Made by a program: the position numbers and the translations under genes
The notes under the pieces: generated by a model
Databases searched by the model: none
What the model was told of the DNA's origin: nothing
The model's input: only the letters and a program-made list of their open reading frames with translations
Source: JAXMAR01 sp046350295
Lineage (GTDB): Bacteria; Planctomycetota; Planctomycetia; Gemmatales; Gemmataceae
Length of the DNA stretch: 22,196 nt
Assembly (NCBI GenBank): GCA_046350295.1
Contig: JAXMAR010000072.1
Coordinates: 1 to 22,196 of the forward strand
Reading direction: 5' to 3'
In this document: piece by piece, positions 1-7,632 of the stretch
Layout: each line of letters opens with the position of its first letter
Position numbering within the stretch: the first letter of the stretch is position 1

Positions 1-309
1 AACCTCCAGGGCATCCGCGACATGAATCGCCTGCCCGACGCCATGGTCGTCATCGACCCCAAGCGAGAAGACATTGCGGTGAAGGAAGCGCGGCGCATGG
101 GTGTCACCACCGTCGCCCTCATCGATACCGACAGCGACCCGGATGAAGTCGACCTGCCCATCCCCGGCAATGACGACAGCATCCGTTCCATCGAGCTGAT
201 CATGGCGAAGCTGGCCGACGCCGTGCTCGAAGGCAAGGCTTCCCTGCCGCCCGAGCAGCAGAAGGCGCGTCCCGGCGCCGCGAACCCGAAACCCACGCCG
301 GGCGTCTAA
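1..309 (+). CDS. rpsB: 30S ribosomal protein S2, C-terminal part
   Basis: The reading frame is open from base 1 with no start codon, so the gene is cut by the window edge and only about 102 C-terminal residues are present. The visible part carries the S2 hallmarks: LPDAMVVIDPKRE near the beginning, then EARRMGVTTVALIDTDSDPD, then the IPGNDDSIRSIELI segment. S2 binds the head/platform junction of the small ribosomal subunit late in assembly. The tail after this core (about 25 residues rich in Ala, Pro, Lys and Gln) is a typical variable extension. tsf follows 84 bases downstream on the same strand, the usual bacterial order. The family call is certain. The true start lies outside the window. 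Confidence 0.97.
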   Translation, partial: NLQGIRDMNRLPDAMVVIDPKREDIAVKEARRMGVTTVALIDTDSDPDEVDLPIPGNDDSIRSIELIMAKLADAVLEGKASLPPEQQKARPGAANPKPTPGV

Positions 310-337
310 GATAACGAGACCAACTGAAGAAGATTCT

Positions 338-371
338 TCCAAGCCCACGGGCGTCCGTCCGTGGGCTTGGA
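338..371 (+). promoter_or_regulatory. rpsB-tsf intercistronic hairpin
   Basis: Bases 338-350 (tccaagcccacgg) and 359-371 are a perfect 13-base inverted repeat around an 8-base loop (351-358). There is no T-tract after it, so it is not a classic intrinsic terminator. It lies between the rpsB stop and the tsf ribosome-binding site (gagga, 382-386). It may act as an mRNA-processing or stability element, or as partial attenuation between the two cistrons. The structure is seen; the role is inferred. Confidence 0.65.
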
Positions 372-393
372 CATTCCATACGAGGAACGACCC

Positions 394-1239
394 ATGAGCG
401 TAACGGCAGCCGAGGTCAAGGCCCTGCGTGACCGCACCAACCTGCCCATGATGGACTGCAAGGCCGCCCTGACCGAGTGTGGCGGCGACATGGACAAGGC
501 CATCGAATTCCTGCGCAAGAAGTTCAAGGATGCGCAGGTGAAACGCGGCGACCGCGAGACCGCCGAGGGCCGCGTCGCCGTTTACATCGACCACGCCCAG
601 AAGATCGGCGCGATCCTGGAGATGCGCTGCGAAAGCGCTCCGGTGGTCAAGAGCGACCAGTTCATCAAGCTGGCGAACGAGATCGCCAAGCAGGTGACGC
701 TGAAGGTCCCGACCGATGTGGACGCCCTCCTGGCCCAGCCGTCGATCGAAGACCCCAAGCATACGGTCAACGACCGCATCGCCGAGGTCGTCGGCACGAT
801 CCGCGAGAACATGAAGCCCAAGCGCTTCACCCGCCTCAGCGGGCTTCTCGGCGAATACTGCCACCACGACGGCTCCGTCGGCGTGATGGTCCAGGTCGAA
901 GGCGAGAAGGCCGACGCCGCGCTCTTGCGTGACGTGTGCATGCACATCACCGCGCGCAACCCCGTCGCCGCCCGCAAGGAGGACGTCCCGGCCGACGTGG
1001 TCGCCAAGGAAAAAGAGATCGCGCTCGAGCAGGTCAAGAACGACCCGAAGAACGCCAGCAAGCCGGCCAACATCCTCGAGAAGATCATCGAGGGGAAGCT
1101 CAAGACGTGGTACCAGGAGAACGTGCTCCTGGAGCAGCCGTTCGTCAAGGACGACTCCAAGACGGTTGGGCAGCTTCTTCAGGGGGCGGGCCTCAAGCTG
1201 GTGAAGTTCGTGCGGTACAAGGTCGGCGAAGTGAGCTGA
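394..1239 (+). CDS. tsf: Elongation factor Ts
   Basis: EF-Ts is the guanine-nucleotide exchange factor that recycles EF-Tu in the cytoplasm. The ATG at 394 is chosen because GAGGA sits at 382-386 and the protein then begins in family style with an N-terminal UBA-like domain (VKALRDRTNLPMMDCKAAL, residues 8-26). The longer frame from the GTG at 361 starts inside a hairpin and is rejected. Length is 281 residues, normal for the family. The oddity is at residues 79-86. The usual TDFVA core that inserts next to the EF-Tu Mg2+ site reads CESAPVVK here, so the Asp and Phe of that motif are replaced by Ala82 and Pro83. The rest of the core and C-terminal domains appear intact. tsf follows rpsB and ends shortly before a strong terminator, so the two probably form a complete transcription unit. 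Confidence 0.96.
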   Translation: MSVTAAEVKALRDRTNLPMMDCKAALTECGGDMDKAIEFLRKKFKDAQVKRGDRETAEGRVAVYIDHAQKIGAILEMRCESAPVVKSDQFIKLANEIAKQVTLKVPTDVDALLAQPSIEDPKHTVNDRIAEVVGTIRENMKPKRFTRLSGLLGEYCHHDGSVGVMVQVEGEKADAALLRDVCMHITARNPVAARKEDVPADVVAKEKEIALEQVKNDPKNASKPANILEKIIEGKLKTWYQENVLLEQPFVKDDSKTVGQLLQGAGLKLVKFVRYKVGEVS

Positions 1240-1263
1240 CCCTGTGGGCGAAGTGAGCTGACC
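1225..1263 (+). repeat. Short tandem duplication over the tsf stop codon
   Basis: The 17 bases ggcgaagtgagctgacc occur at 1225-1241 and again at 1247-1263, a period of 22. The first copy contains the last codons and stop of tsf. The second lies just after it and repeats the out-of-use stop. It looks like a small local duplication. Confidence 0.6.
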
Positions 1264-1278
1264 ATCGAGTTGATATCG

Positions 1279-1320
1279 GGGCGTTCCACCTTGAACGAGG
1301 TGGGGCGCCCTCTTTTTTTT
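1279..1320 (+). terminator. Intrinsic terminator after tsf
   Basis: Bases 1279-1291 pair with 1298-1310 in a 13-base-pair stem containing two G-U wobbles, with a 6-base loop (tgaacg, 1292-1297). Eight consecutive T residues follow at 1313-1320. This is a full rho-independent terminator and closes the rpsB-tsf unit. Confidence 0.93.
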
Positions 1321-1390
1321 GCCAAAGACCGGCGTTCGGAAACAAGTCAAAGGGCCGAAGTGCATACACAATGCGCCGAACAGTCTCCAT

Positions 1391-1676
1391 TTACGCTTGC
1401 GGCTCTGAGTCCGAGGTGAGTCCCAAGGACTGCAGGAATTGCTCGGAGGAGAGTCCGCCGTCACGTATCAGTTCGCGGAGCAACCTTTCCTCCTCCTCAA
1501 CCGGCGGTAGTCTCAGCGAGGATTTGGGTCTTCACCTCCGGCGGTACGCGCGTTTTGTCGATCCCCGCCAAAAGCCTCTCGGCGAAGCCCGTCCTGGTCA
1601 TAGCCACCCCATTGCGCGCTTGCGCCGGGTCACGGGGTTCGCTGCTGTCAATGGTCTGTTTCGCGTTCTTGTTCAT
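1391..1676 (-). pseudogene. Small hypothetical ORF, frameshifted (59 + 35 residues)
   Basis: On the minus strand an ATG at 1676 opens a 59-residue frame that ends in TGA at 1497-1499. Its C-terminal half looks like real protein (MTRTGFAERLLAGIDK, then TRVPPEVKTQILAE). Directly at the stop, the +1 frame continues as an acidic, amphipathic 35-residue stretch (EEEERLLRELIRDGG, LSSEQFLQSLGL) to a TAA at 1391-1393. Skipping one base at the GGT-TGA junction gives one 94-residue protein. This suggests a single-base indel in a small gene, or a +1 programmed frameshift. I see no upstream Shine-Dalgarno-like stimulator that would favour the second. A TAGAAT hexamer at 1683-1688 (minus strand) lies so close to the ATG that the message could be leaderless. 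The family is not recognised. Confidence 0.5.
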
Positions 1677-1741
1677 GATTCGATTCTACATGAATACACA
1701 TCTGTCGAGATACCAGGAAAGGGTGAGAATCCCTCCCATCG

Positions 1742-1772
1742 TTGACTCATGAAGCGACAGTTCCCGTAGAAT
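1742..1772 (+). promoter_or_regulatory. Possible sigma70-type promoter for the M3 peptidase
   Basis: TTGACT at 1742-1747 and TAGAAT at 1767-1772 are separated by 19 bases, slightly longer than ideal. The expected transcript start near 1779 would leave about 25 untranslated bases before the ATG at 1805. There is no clear Shine-Dalgarno sequence in that leader. The match is suggestive only. Confidence 0.35.
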
Positions 1773-1804
1773 GCGACTTGTCGCCTTCCTCCTGAGTAAC
1801 ACTC

Positions 1805-3604
1805 ATGGACACGACCAAGGGAAACAGCGCCGCCGGCGTTTGCTGGGACCTCGCCGATCTCTACATGGGGCTCGACGACCCGCGTCTCGAAGCCGACATG
1901 GTCGACGCCAAACGCCGCGCCGAGAGCTTCGAGGCCAGCTATCGCGGCAAGATCGCGGCCCTCAAGCCGGACGAGGACGGCCATCTGCTGCTCGCCGTCA
2001 AGGAGTTGGAGAGCCTCTTCGAGCTGATGGACCGGCCGCTCATCTACGCCATGCTCGTCCACTCCGCCAAGACGGACGACCCGAAGCACGGCGCCCTCCT
2101 GACCAAGACGCGCATGGAGCGGACCGCGGCCAACAAGCATCTCATCTTCTTCGAGCTCGAATGGGTGCAGGTCCCGGACGAGATCGCCAACGCTTTGATG
2201 AAAAAGACCTCGCTCGAGCGCTATCGCCACTGGCTCGAGCAGAAGCGTGTCTGGAAGCCGCACTATCTCAGCGAGCCGGAGGAGAAGGTCCTGGAGGAGA
2301 AGTCGATCACCGGCAAGGCGGCATTCGGCCGGCTGTTCGAGGAAGCGACCGCGACCATGCGCTTCCCGTTCACCGGCGGCGTCACGCTGACGCTGCAAGA
2401 GATCCTCGCCAAGCTCTACGATCCGGACCGGGCCACGCGGCAGGCGGCCGCGGCGGGCATTTCGGAGGGGCTCAAGAGCAACGCGCATCTGCTGACGTTC
2501 ATCTTCAACACGATCGTCCTCGACCACGATTCGGACTGCCGGCTGCGGAGCTATCCCTCCTACATTTTCTCGCGCAACCTCTCCAACGAGATTCAGGACG
2601 GCGTGGTCACCGCCCTGATGAGCGCCGTCGAGACGAACTTCGGCGTCGTCCAGCGCTACTACCGTCTTAAGCGCGGCCTGCTCGGCCTGGACAAGCTCTA
2701 CGATTACGACCGCTACGCCCCCATCTTCTCGGATCAACCGTCCTGCGACTGGCCCACGGCGCGGCAGATCGTGCAGGAGAGCTACGACGCTTTCAGCCGG
2801 CGCGGCGGAGACGTCATCCGCCTCTTCTTCGACAAGAAATGGATCGACGCCGAGCTGCGGCCGGGCAAGCGCGGCGGAGCGTTCTCCTCGAGCGCCATTC
2901 CCTCGGTCCACCCGTACATCCTGATGAACTTCACGGAACGGCTGCGCGACGTGATGACGCTGGCCCACGAGCTCGGGCACGGGCTGCACCAGTACCTGTC
3001 GCGCGGGCACGGCTATTTTCAGTGCGACACGCCGCTGACCACCGCGGAGATGGCAAGCGTCTTCGGCGAGATGCTCACCTTCCGCCGTCTCCAGGAGAAG
3101 TACCCCGAGCCAAAGTTGAAGCTGGCGATGCTGTGCGGCAAGATCGAGGACGCCTTCGCCACCGTCTTCCGCCAGGTCGTGCTGACTCGCTTCGAGTTGG
3201 ATTTGCACGAGAAACGAAAGGAAAAGGGAGAGCTGGCCGCCCACGACATCGGCCATCTGTGGATGCTCACCAACCAGGCGATGTTCGGCGCCGAGGTCGA
3301 GCTGACGGAGGGGTACGCCTGCTGGTGGTCCTACATCGGCCACTTCATCCGCTCGCCGTTTTACTGCTATGCGTATGCGTTTGGGGAATTGCTCGTCCTG
3401 GCGCTCTTCCAGAAGTACCGGCAAGAGGGAGAGGCGTTCGTGCCCAAGTACCTCGATCTCCTCTCGGCCGGCGGCTCGGACGCGCCACACGTTCTGCTCG
3501 CGAAGCTTGGCGTGGACGTGACCGACCCCAATTTCTGGGCGCTGGGGCTCAAGCTGCTCGAAGACATGGTGGGCCAGGCCGAGGAGCTGGCGGGAAAGCT
3601 CTAA
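1805..3604 (+). CDS. pepF: M3 family oligoendopeptidase (PepF-like zinc metallopeptidase)
   Basis: This cytoplasmic thimet-type zinc peptidase likely cleaves short peptides. The protein has 599 residues, the usual PepF length. The zinc site is LAHELGHGLH, with HELGH at 388-392, giving His388, Glu389 and His392. The third ligand is most likely Glu415 in AEMASVFGE, 23 residues downstream as expected for M3. The C-terminal part carries the conserved YIGHFIRSPFYCYAYAFGELL and WALGLKLLEDMV segments. No signal peptide is present. The ATG at 1805 is the first in the frame. The leader before it lacks a strong ribosome-binding site. It stands alone between the tsf terminator and an alpha/beta hydrolase 77 bases downstream. 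The family is sure; the exact substrate is not. Confidence 0.93.
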   Translation: MDTTKGNSAAGVCWDLADLYMGLDDPRLEADMVDAKRRAESFEASYRGKIAALKPDEDGHLLLAVKELESLFELMDRPLIYAMLVHSAKTDDPKHGALLTKTRMERTAANKHLIFFELEWVQVPDEIANALMKKTSLERYRHWLEQKRVWKPHYLSEPEEKVLEEKSITGKAAFGRLFEEATATMRFPFTGGVTLTLQEILAKLYDPDRATRQAAAAGISEGLKSNAHLLTFIFNTIVLDHDSDCRLRSYPSYIFSRNLSNEIQDGVVTALMSAVETNFGVVQRYYRLKRGLLGLDKLYDYDRYAPIFSDQPSCDWPTARQIVQESYDAFSRRGGDVIRLFFDKKWIDAELRPGKRGGAFSSSAIPSVHPYILMNFTERLRDVMTLAHELGHGLHQYLSRGHGYFQCDTPLTTAEMASVFGEMLTFRRLQEKYPEPKLKLAMLCGKIEDAFATVFRQVVLTRFELDLHEKRKEKGELAAHDIGHLWMLTNQAMFGAEVELTEGYACWWSYIGHFIRSPFYCYAYAFGELLVLALFQKYRQEGEAFVPKYLDLLSAGGSDAPHVLLAKLGVDVTDPNFWALGLKLLEDMVGQAEELAGKL

Positions 3605-3623
3605 CGTCCCCGCGCAGGGCGAC

Positions 3624-3643
3624 CCGGGAGGGCAGGCTCCCGG
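3624..3643. repeat. Intergenic palindrome (ccgggag-6-ctcccgg)
   Basis: A perfect 7-base inverted repeat with loop ggcagg lies in the 77-base gap between the peptidase and the hydrolase genes. There is no T-tract. It could be a REP-like element or a weak transcript end. Confidence 0.5.
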
Positions 3644-3681
3644 CCACGCAAACACCTTAGCGAAAACGAGGCGCGTGTCCC

Positions 3682-4554
3682 ATGCTCGTCGATTTGCTTC
3701 GTGTCCAAACCCGCGACGGCGTCTTTCTGGACGGCATGCTGCAACGGCCGGCGACATCACGGGCCGCGGCGCCGCAGTCGGTCCTGATGGTCCACGGCAC
3801 GGGCGGCAACTTCTATGGCTCGACACTCTTCGATTTCCTCGGCGAGAAGCTGCTGACGCTTGGCTTTGCCGTCCTCCGCGCCAACACGCGCGGCCACGAC
3901 GGCGTCAGCACCGCCGCCACGTCCAAGGGCGGCCGTCGCCTCGGCGCCGCTTACGAGACCGTCGACGACTGCCGCCACGACCTGCTCGCCTGGACACAAT
4001 GGCTCTGCGACAACGCTGGCCCCGACGTCCTCCTGCTGGGACATTCCCTCGGCGCCGTCAAATGTCTCTACGCCGCCACGCACGAGCCTTCGCTGCTTGG
4101 CCCGAGCGACGCGATCGTCGCGCTCTCGCCGCCGCGTCTCTCGTACGAATGGTTCTGCTCCGGAGCGAAGCGGGACGAGTTTCTTGCCACCTATCAACGT
4201 GCCGAAGAACGGCTGCGGCAGAATCAGCCGCACGCCCTGCTCGAAGTGACGATGCCGTTGCCGTTCGTGATCAGCGCCGCCGGCTACGTGGAGAAGTATG
4301 GCCCGGACGAGCGCTACGATTTCGCCAAGCTGTTGCCGGGCCTGGAGGCGCGGACGCTGTTTCTTTTCGGCGCCGTGGAGACCGAGAACAATGTCGCCTT
4401 CCAGGAAGGGCCGGCGCTGATCGAGGAGAAGAGGAAGCGTTATCCTAACCTCGATGTGAGAGTCATTGCCGGCGGCGATCATTTCTACACGGGCGTGCGC
4501 GACGACGCATGGCGCGCGATCGATGATTGGCTCCCGCGGCAGCGCGTGGACTGA
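3682..4554 (+). CDS. Alpha/beta hydrolase
   Basis: The 290-residue protein has the alpha/beta-hydrolase layout. It has an oxyanion-loop HGTGGNFYG at 38-46, then ANTRGHD at 68-73, then the nucleophile elbow GHSLG at 120-124 with Ser122 as nucleophile. The likely catalytic His is His267 in GGDHFYTG. The acid is uncertain: the usual Asp position after strand 6 reads FGAVETEN, so a Glu may serve. No signal peptide or membrane segment is present, so a cytoplasmic esterase, thioesterase or related hydrolase is likely. The ATG at 3682 is the first in the frame. The gene is convergent with the small membrane protein gene at 4574-4846. The substrate cannot be told from sequence. Confidence 0.85.
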   Translation: MLVDLLRVQTRDGVFLDGMLQRPATSRAAAPQSVLMVHGTGGNFYGSTLFDFLGEKLLTLGFAVLRANTRGHDGVSTAATSKGGRRLGAAYETVDDCRHDLLAWTQWLCDNAGPDVLLLGHSLGAVKCLYAATHEPSLLGPSDAIVALSPPRLSYEWFCSGAKRDEFLATYQRAEERLRQNQPHALLEVTMPLPFVISAAGYVEKYGPDERYDFAKLLPGLEARTLFLFGAVETENNVAFQEGPALIEEKRKRYPNLDVRVIAGGDHFYTGVRDDAWRAIDDWLPRQRVD

Positions 4555-4563
4555 AGTCCACGC
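4544..4563. repeat. Palindrome over the hydrolase stop (gcgtggact-ga-agtccacgc)
   Basis: A perfect 9-base inverted repeat with a 2-base centre spans the stop codon of the hydrolase gene and fills the 19-base gap to the convergent gene. It could fold in transcripts from both sides and act as a shared end signal, though neither strand has a T-run. It may also be a dispersed palindromic repeat. Confidence 0.55.
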
Positions 4564-4573
4564 TACGGCCTCG

Positions 4574-4846
4574 CTATTCCCAGTCCTCGCGATCGAGGTT
4601 TAGCCGCTGCCGTAGCTCCGCCTCCTCGCGCTCGCCGGCGGTGTTCTCCGTCATCGTCTGGCCCCAGAGGACGTAGTGGAGGAAGCCGATCAAGCCCATC
4701 GCGATGATGATGGCGCCGACCCACATGAAGATGCCGAGACTGATCAGGTTCATGAAGAACAGGAACAGCCCGCCCAGGATGACGACGAGCGAGATGGTCA
4801 GGATGGTCTCGCGTCGCTTGCGGCGCGGCTGAATGTCTGTGTCCAT
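4574..4846 (-). CDS. Small two-helix membrane protein, unknown function
   Basis: The 90-residue protein starts at the ATG at 4846, preceded on the minus strand by GAGG at a good distance. The frame is open 14 residues further upstream, but that extension lacks support. A basic N-terminus (QPRRKRRE) is followed by two hydrophobic helices, roughly residues 15-33 and 37-56. A charged tail rich in Glu and Arg (EREEAELRQRL) follows. The arginines before helix 1 suggest an inner-membrane protein with its N-terminus inside. No family is recognised. It is divergent from the acyl-CoA ligase gene and convergent with the hydrolase gene. Confidence 0.75.
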   Translation of the reverse strand: MDTDIQPRRKRRETILTISLVVILGGLFLFFMNLISLGIFMWVGAIIIAMGLIGFLHYVLWGQTMTENTAGEREEAELRQRLNLDREDWE

Positions 4847-4890
4847 GTCTTGCCTCGCAAACAAAAGCCTCTCCCGCCCCTTCCTCATCT

Positions 4891-4896
4891 ATTGTA
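4891..4896 (-). promoter_or_regulatory. Possible -10 element (TACAAT) for the small membrane protein gene
   Basis: TACAAT on the minus strand at 4896-4891 lies about 45 bases upstream of the ATG at 4846, inside the short divergent region shared with the ligase gene. A TTGCGT 19 bases upstream is only a weak -35. Confidence 0.3.
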
Positions 4897-4907
4897 CGAT
4901 GTGCGCC

Positions 4908-6539
4908 ATGGAGCCACGCAACCTCTCCGCCTTGTTCCACGAGACGGCCGATCGCCTCGGCCCGAATGTCGCGCTGCGGACGCGGCGCCTGGGTCTCTAT
5001 CAAGATCGCTCCTGGTCGGAGTATCTCGAGATGGTCCGGTCGGCAGCCGCGGCCCTCATCGACGCCGGCGTTCAACCGGGAGACCGCGTCGGCGTGCTGG
5101 CGGACAATCGTGTCGAGTGGCTGGTCGCGGATATGGCGATCCTGTGCGCGGGCGCCGTCAACGTGCCGCCGCACGCGCCCCTGCCGGCGGCGCAGGTCGA
5201 GTTCCAGTTCGCCGAGACGCAGACATGCTGGCTTTTCGCCGCCAACGCGGCGCAGCTCGCCAAGGTCAATCCTGCCGCCCTGCCGCATCTTCGGGGCGCT
5301 GTCGTCTTCGACCCGGCCCCCGGCGCGCTCTCGTGGCGCGCCTTCCTCCAGCGTGGCCGTGCTGCGCGGGCGAAACATGCCGCCGAGTTGGACACTCGCA
5401 TCGCCCGCGTCGGCCCCGACGACCTCGCGACCATCATGTACACCTCCGGGACCACCGGCAATCCGAAGGGGGTGATGCTCACGCACGGCAACCTCCTCTC
5501 CAACGCCCTGTCGTGTCATCAGGCGGCGCGGCGCGGGCCGGACTCGGTCCTTTTCAACTGGCTTCCCTTCAGCCACATCTACGCCCGGACCGTCGATCAC
5601 TACCTGAGCCTCGTCACCGGCGCCGCCCTCTGCCTCGCCGAGAACGTCGACACGCTCGTCCGCGACCTCATGGCGATCCAGCCGACGCACCTTTCCTCCG
5701 TGCCGCGCTTTTATGAGAAGCTGCTGGCAAGCGTCGCCGTCCTGCCCGACGATATTGCCCGCAAGAAGCTGCACGCCATCTTCGGCCCGCGCATGGATTG
5801 GCTCGGCTCCGGCGGCGCTCCCCTGCCCCCTTTTGTCGCCAACGCCTTCGCGCGTCACGGCCTCCTCATCCTCCAGGGTTACGGACTCACGGAAAGCTCA
5901 CCGGTCATCAGCTTCAACCGCAAAGAGGCGTACAAGCTGGAGTCGGTCGGCCAGGCCATCCCCGGCGTCGAGGTAAAGATCGCGGACGATGGCGAGGTGC
6001 TGACGCGCGGGCCGCACGTCATGCGCGGCTACTGGAAAAACGCGCAAGCGACCGAGGATGCCATCCACGGCGGCTGGCTGCACACCGGCGACCTCGGCCG
6101 CCTCGACGACGACGGCTTCCTCTTCATCACCGGCCGCAAGAAGGAGCTGCTCGTCCTTTCCAGCGGCAAGAAGCTGATCCCCAACCAGGTCGAAGCGCTG
6201 CTTCTGGAGGACCCGTGCGTCGATCAGGCGGTTGTCCACGGGGAGGGGCGCAGCTTCCTCACCGCCCTGATCGTGCCGAACTGGACGAATCTGCGGCGCG
6301 AATCCGGCATCGAGGGGGCGCCGACCGATCTGGCCGGGCACGACGGCCTGCACGCGTTCCTGCTTGCCCGCTTCGACGAGCGGCTCAAGGATCTGGCGCC
6401 CTGGGAGCGGGTCAAGCGGCTCGTCCTTGCGGCCGAGGCGTTCAGCGTGGCAAACGACGAGTTGACGGTCAGCCTGAAGCTGCGGCGGGGGGTGATCTTT
6501 CAACACTACCGCGCGGAGCTGGAACGCCTGTATCAATGA
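4908..6539 (+). CDS. AMP-dependent acyl-CoA synthetase / long-chain fatty-acid ligase
   Basis: The enzyme activates a carboxylic acid, probably a fatty acid, to an acyl-adenylate and then usually to acyl-CoA. The 543-residue protein shows every core motif of the ANL superfamily. These are the P-loop TSGTTGNPKG (179-188), YGLTES (325-330), the hinge-side LHTGDLGRL (391-399), GRKKEL (409-414), and a C-terminal Lys in SLKLRR (Lys524) expected to catalyse adenylation. The layout is FadD-like and lacks fused carrier or condensation domains. The start is chosen at ATG 4908 (MEPRNLSALF). An in-frame ATG at 4899 is possible. The frame upstream of that is read through the divergent promoter region and is unlikely to be coding. 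It heads a run of same-strand genes (SDR, asnB, devC, devA, devB) and may supply acyl groups for that cassette. Confidence 0.9.
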   Translation: MEPRNLSALFHETADRLGPNVALRTRRLGLYQDRSWSEYLEMVRSAAAALIDAGVQPGDRVGVLADNRVEWLVADMAILCAGAVNVPPHAPLPAAQVEFQFAETQTCWLFAANAAQLAKVNPAALPHLRGAVVFDPAPGALSWRAFLQRGRAARAKHAAELDTRIARVGPDDLATIMYTSGTTGNPKGVMLTHGNLLSNALSCHQAARRGPDSVLFNWLPFSHIYARTVDHYLSLVTGAALCLAENVDTLVRDLMAIQPTHLSSVPRFYEKLLASVAVLPDDIARKKLHAIFGPRMDWLGSGGAPLPPFVANAFARHGLLILQGYGLTESSPVISFNRKEAYKLESVGQAIPGVEVKIADDGEVLTRGPHVMRGYWKNAQATEDAIHGGWLHTGDLGRLDDDGFLFITGRKKELLVLSSGKKLIPNQVEALLLEDPCVDQAVVHGEGRSFLTALIVPNWTNLRRESGIEGAPTDLAGHDGLHAFLLARFDERLKDLAPWERVKRLVLAAEAFSVANDELTVSLKLRRGVIFQHYRAELERLYQ

Positions 6540-6825
6540 AAATCCAGGCGTTCTGGTGGTTCTTTTCCAGTCGCCGCGGCGGCTCGCATCCATAAGATAT
6601 TTTGAACTCGCGGACCCTCCTATTTTCCTGACACTCCCGGAAAAACGATCACAACGGTCCTGCCGTTCGTAGCTGATGAACATCTGCGGCTCCTGGAATC
6701 TGGCCGCTCCTAATCCAAGTTGTCGCCCGTTTCCGCCTTGCGCCTGGGTAAGATTGGGAAGACTGAACAAGCTTTGCGGCCGCGCTCCCGCCGCGCGTCG
6801 CGGCGCCGTCTTTTCGAGTAATCCC
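6540..6825. other. 286-base intergenic gap before the SDR gene
   Basis: An open frame runs through part of this gap in phase with the SDR gene, but its composition is not protein-like. I see no clear promoter hexamer pair, no RNA gene and no terminator after the ligase gene. Short GC-rich self-complementary runs occur near 6778-6810 without a T-tract. Confidence 0.5.
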
Positions 6826-7623
6826 ATGCGGCGTGATCTCAAAGGTCGACGTGTCCTCCTCACCGGCGCCTCCAGCGGCATCGGCCTCTGTATCGCCCGT
6901 TTGCTGGCGGCGGATGGCGCCAGGCTGGCGCTCGCGGCCCGTTCGGAAGACAAGCTGCGGGCCCTGGCGGAGGAGTTGCAAGCCAAGGGGGCGGACGCGT
7001 TCGCCATTCGCGCGGACCTGACGAACGACGACGAGCGCCGGCGGCTCGTGGACGAGGCGGCCGCGCATCTGGGCGGGCTGGACGTGTTGCTCAATAACGC
7101 GGGGATCGGCAGCTGGGCCCATTTTGCCGACGGTACGGAAGATATCCTGCGCCGGATCATGGAGGTCAACTTCTTCGCCCCGACCGAGCTGATCCGCCTC
7201 GCCATCCCCCACTTGACGCAAGGGGAGCAGCCGGCGGTGATGAGCGTGGCTTCCATGTGCGGCCGCAAGGGAATGCCGGCCTGGTCCGAGTACTCGGCGA
7301 GCAAGTACGCCCTGTGCGGATTCATCGAGGCGATGCGCGGCGAGCTGGCCCGCTTCGATATCGATGTGCTGGCGGTGTTGCCTGGCCTGACGAAGAGTGA
7401 GCTGGCGCAACATCTGCTGAAGAGTGAAGGGCGCTATCCGATTGATTACTCGAAGGCGATGCCGCCCGAGCGGGTGGCCGAGACGGTGGTCTGGGCGCTC
7501 AAGAAGAACAAGACCGAGACAGTGGTAGGCAAGGACGCGCGCTGGCTGCTGCGGTTCAATCGGCTCTTTCCGCGGCTCACCGATTGGCTGATCGCGCGAC
7601 GCGTGAAGAAGCTGTACGCCTGA
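6826..7623 (+). CDS. Short-chain dehydrogenase/reductase (SDR)
   Basis: This is a classical NAD(P)H-dependent SDR of 265 residues. The nucleotide-binding motif TGASSGIG is at 13-20 and NNAG at 90-93. The catalytic set is Asn115, Ser143, Tyr156 and Lys160 (YSASK), followed by PG at 186-187. The Arg at position 39 in AARSE, after strand 2, favours NADPH. The start is taken at ATG 6826 because the fold begins only a few residues later. The 50 upstream in-frame residues look non-coding. The C-terminus carries a basic tail (residues 241-263, RFNRLFPRLTDWLIARRVKK) that could lie on a membrane surface, as in some lipid-handling SDRs. Ketoreduction of an acyl or polyketide-like chain is plausible next to the ligase gene, but the substrate is unknown. 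Confidence 0.9.
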   Translation: MRRDLKGRRVLLTGASSGIGLCIARLLAADGARLALAARSEDKLRALAEELQAKGADAFAIRADLTNDDERRRLVDEAAAHLGGLDVLLNNAGIGSWAHFADGTEDILRRIMEVNFFAPTELIRLAIPHLTQGEQPAVMSVASMCGRKGMPAWSEYSASKYALCGFIEAMRGELARFDIDVLAVLPGLTKSELAQHLLKSEGRYPIDYSKAMPPERVAETVVWALKKNKTETVVGKDARWLLRFNRLFPRLTDWLIARRVKKLYA

Positions 7624-7632
7624 GAGTGATCA

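Noticed and set aside
1673..3826. 717-residue minus-strand open frame across the peptidase gene
   Set aside because: It is antisense to the M3 peptidase, whose zinc motif and length are clear. Its Arg/Glu/Val-rich composition is typical of a shadow frame.
4563..5858. 431-residue minus-strand frame opposite the ligase gene
   Set aside because: It is antisense to clear ANL-superfamily motifs, and the small membrane protein in another minus frame is better supported.
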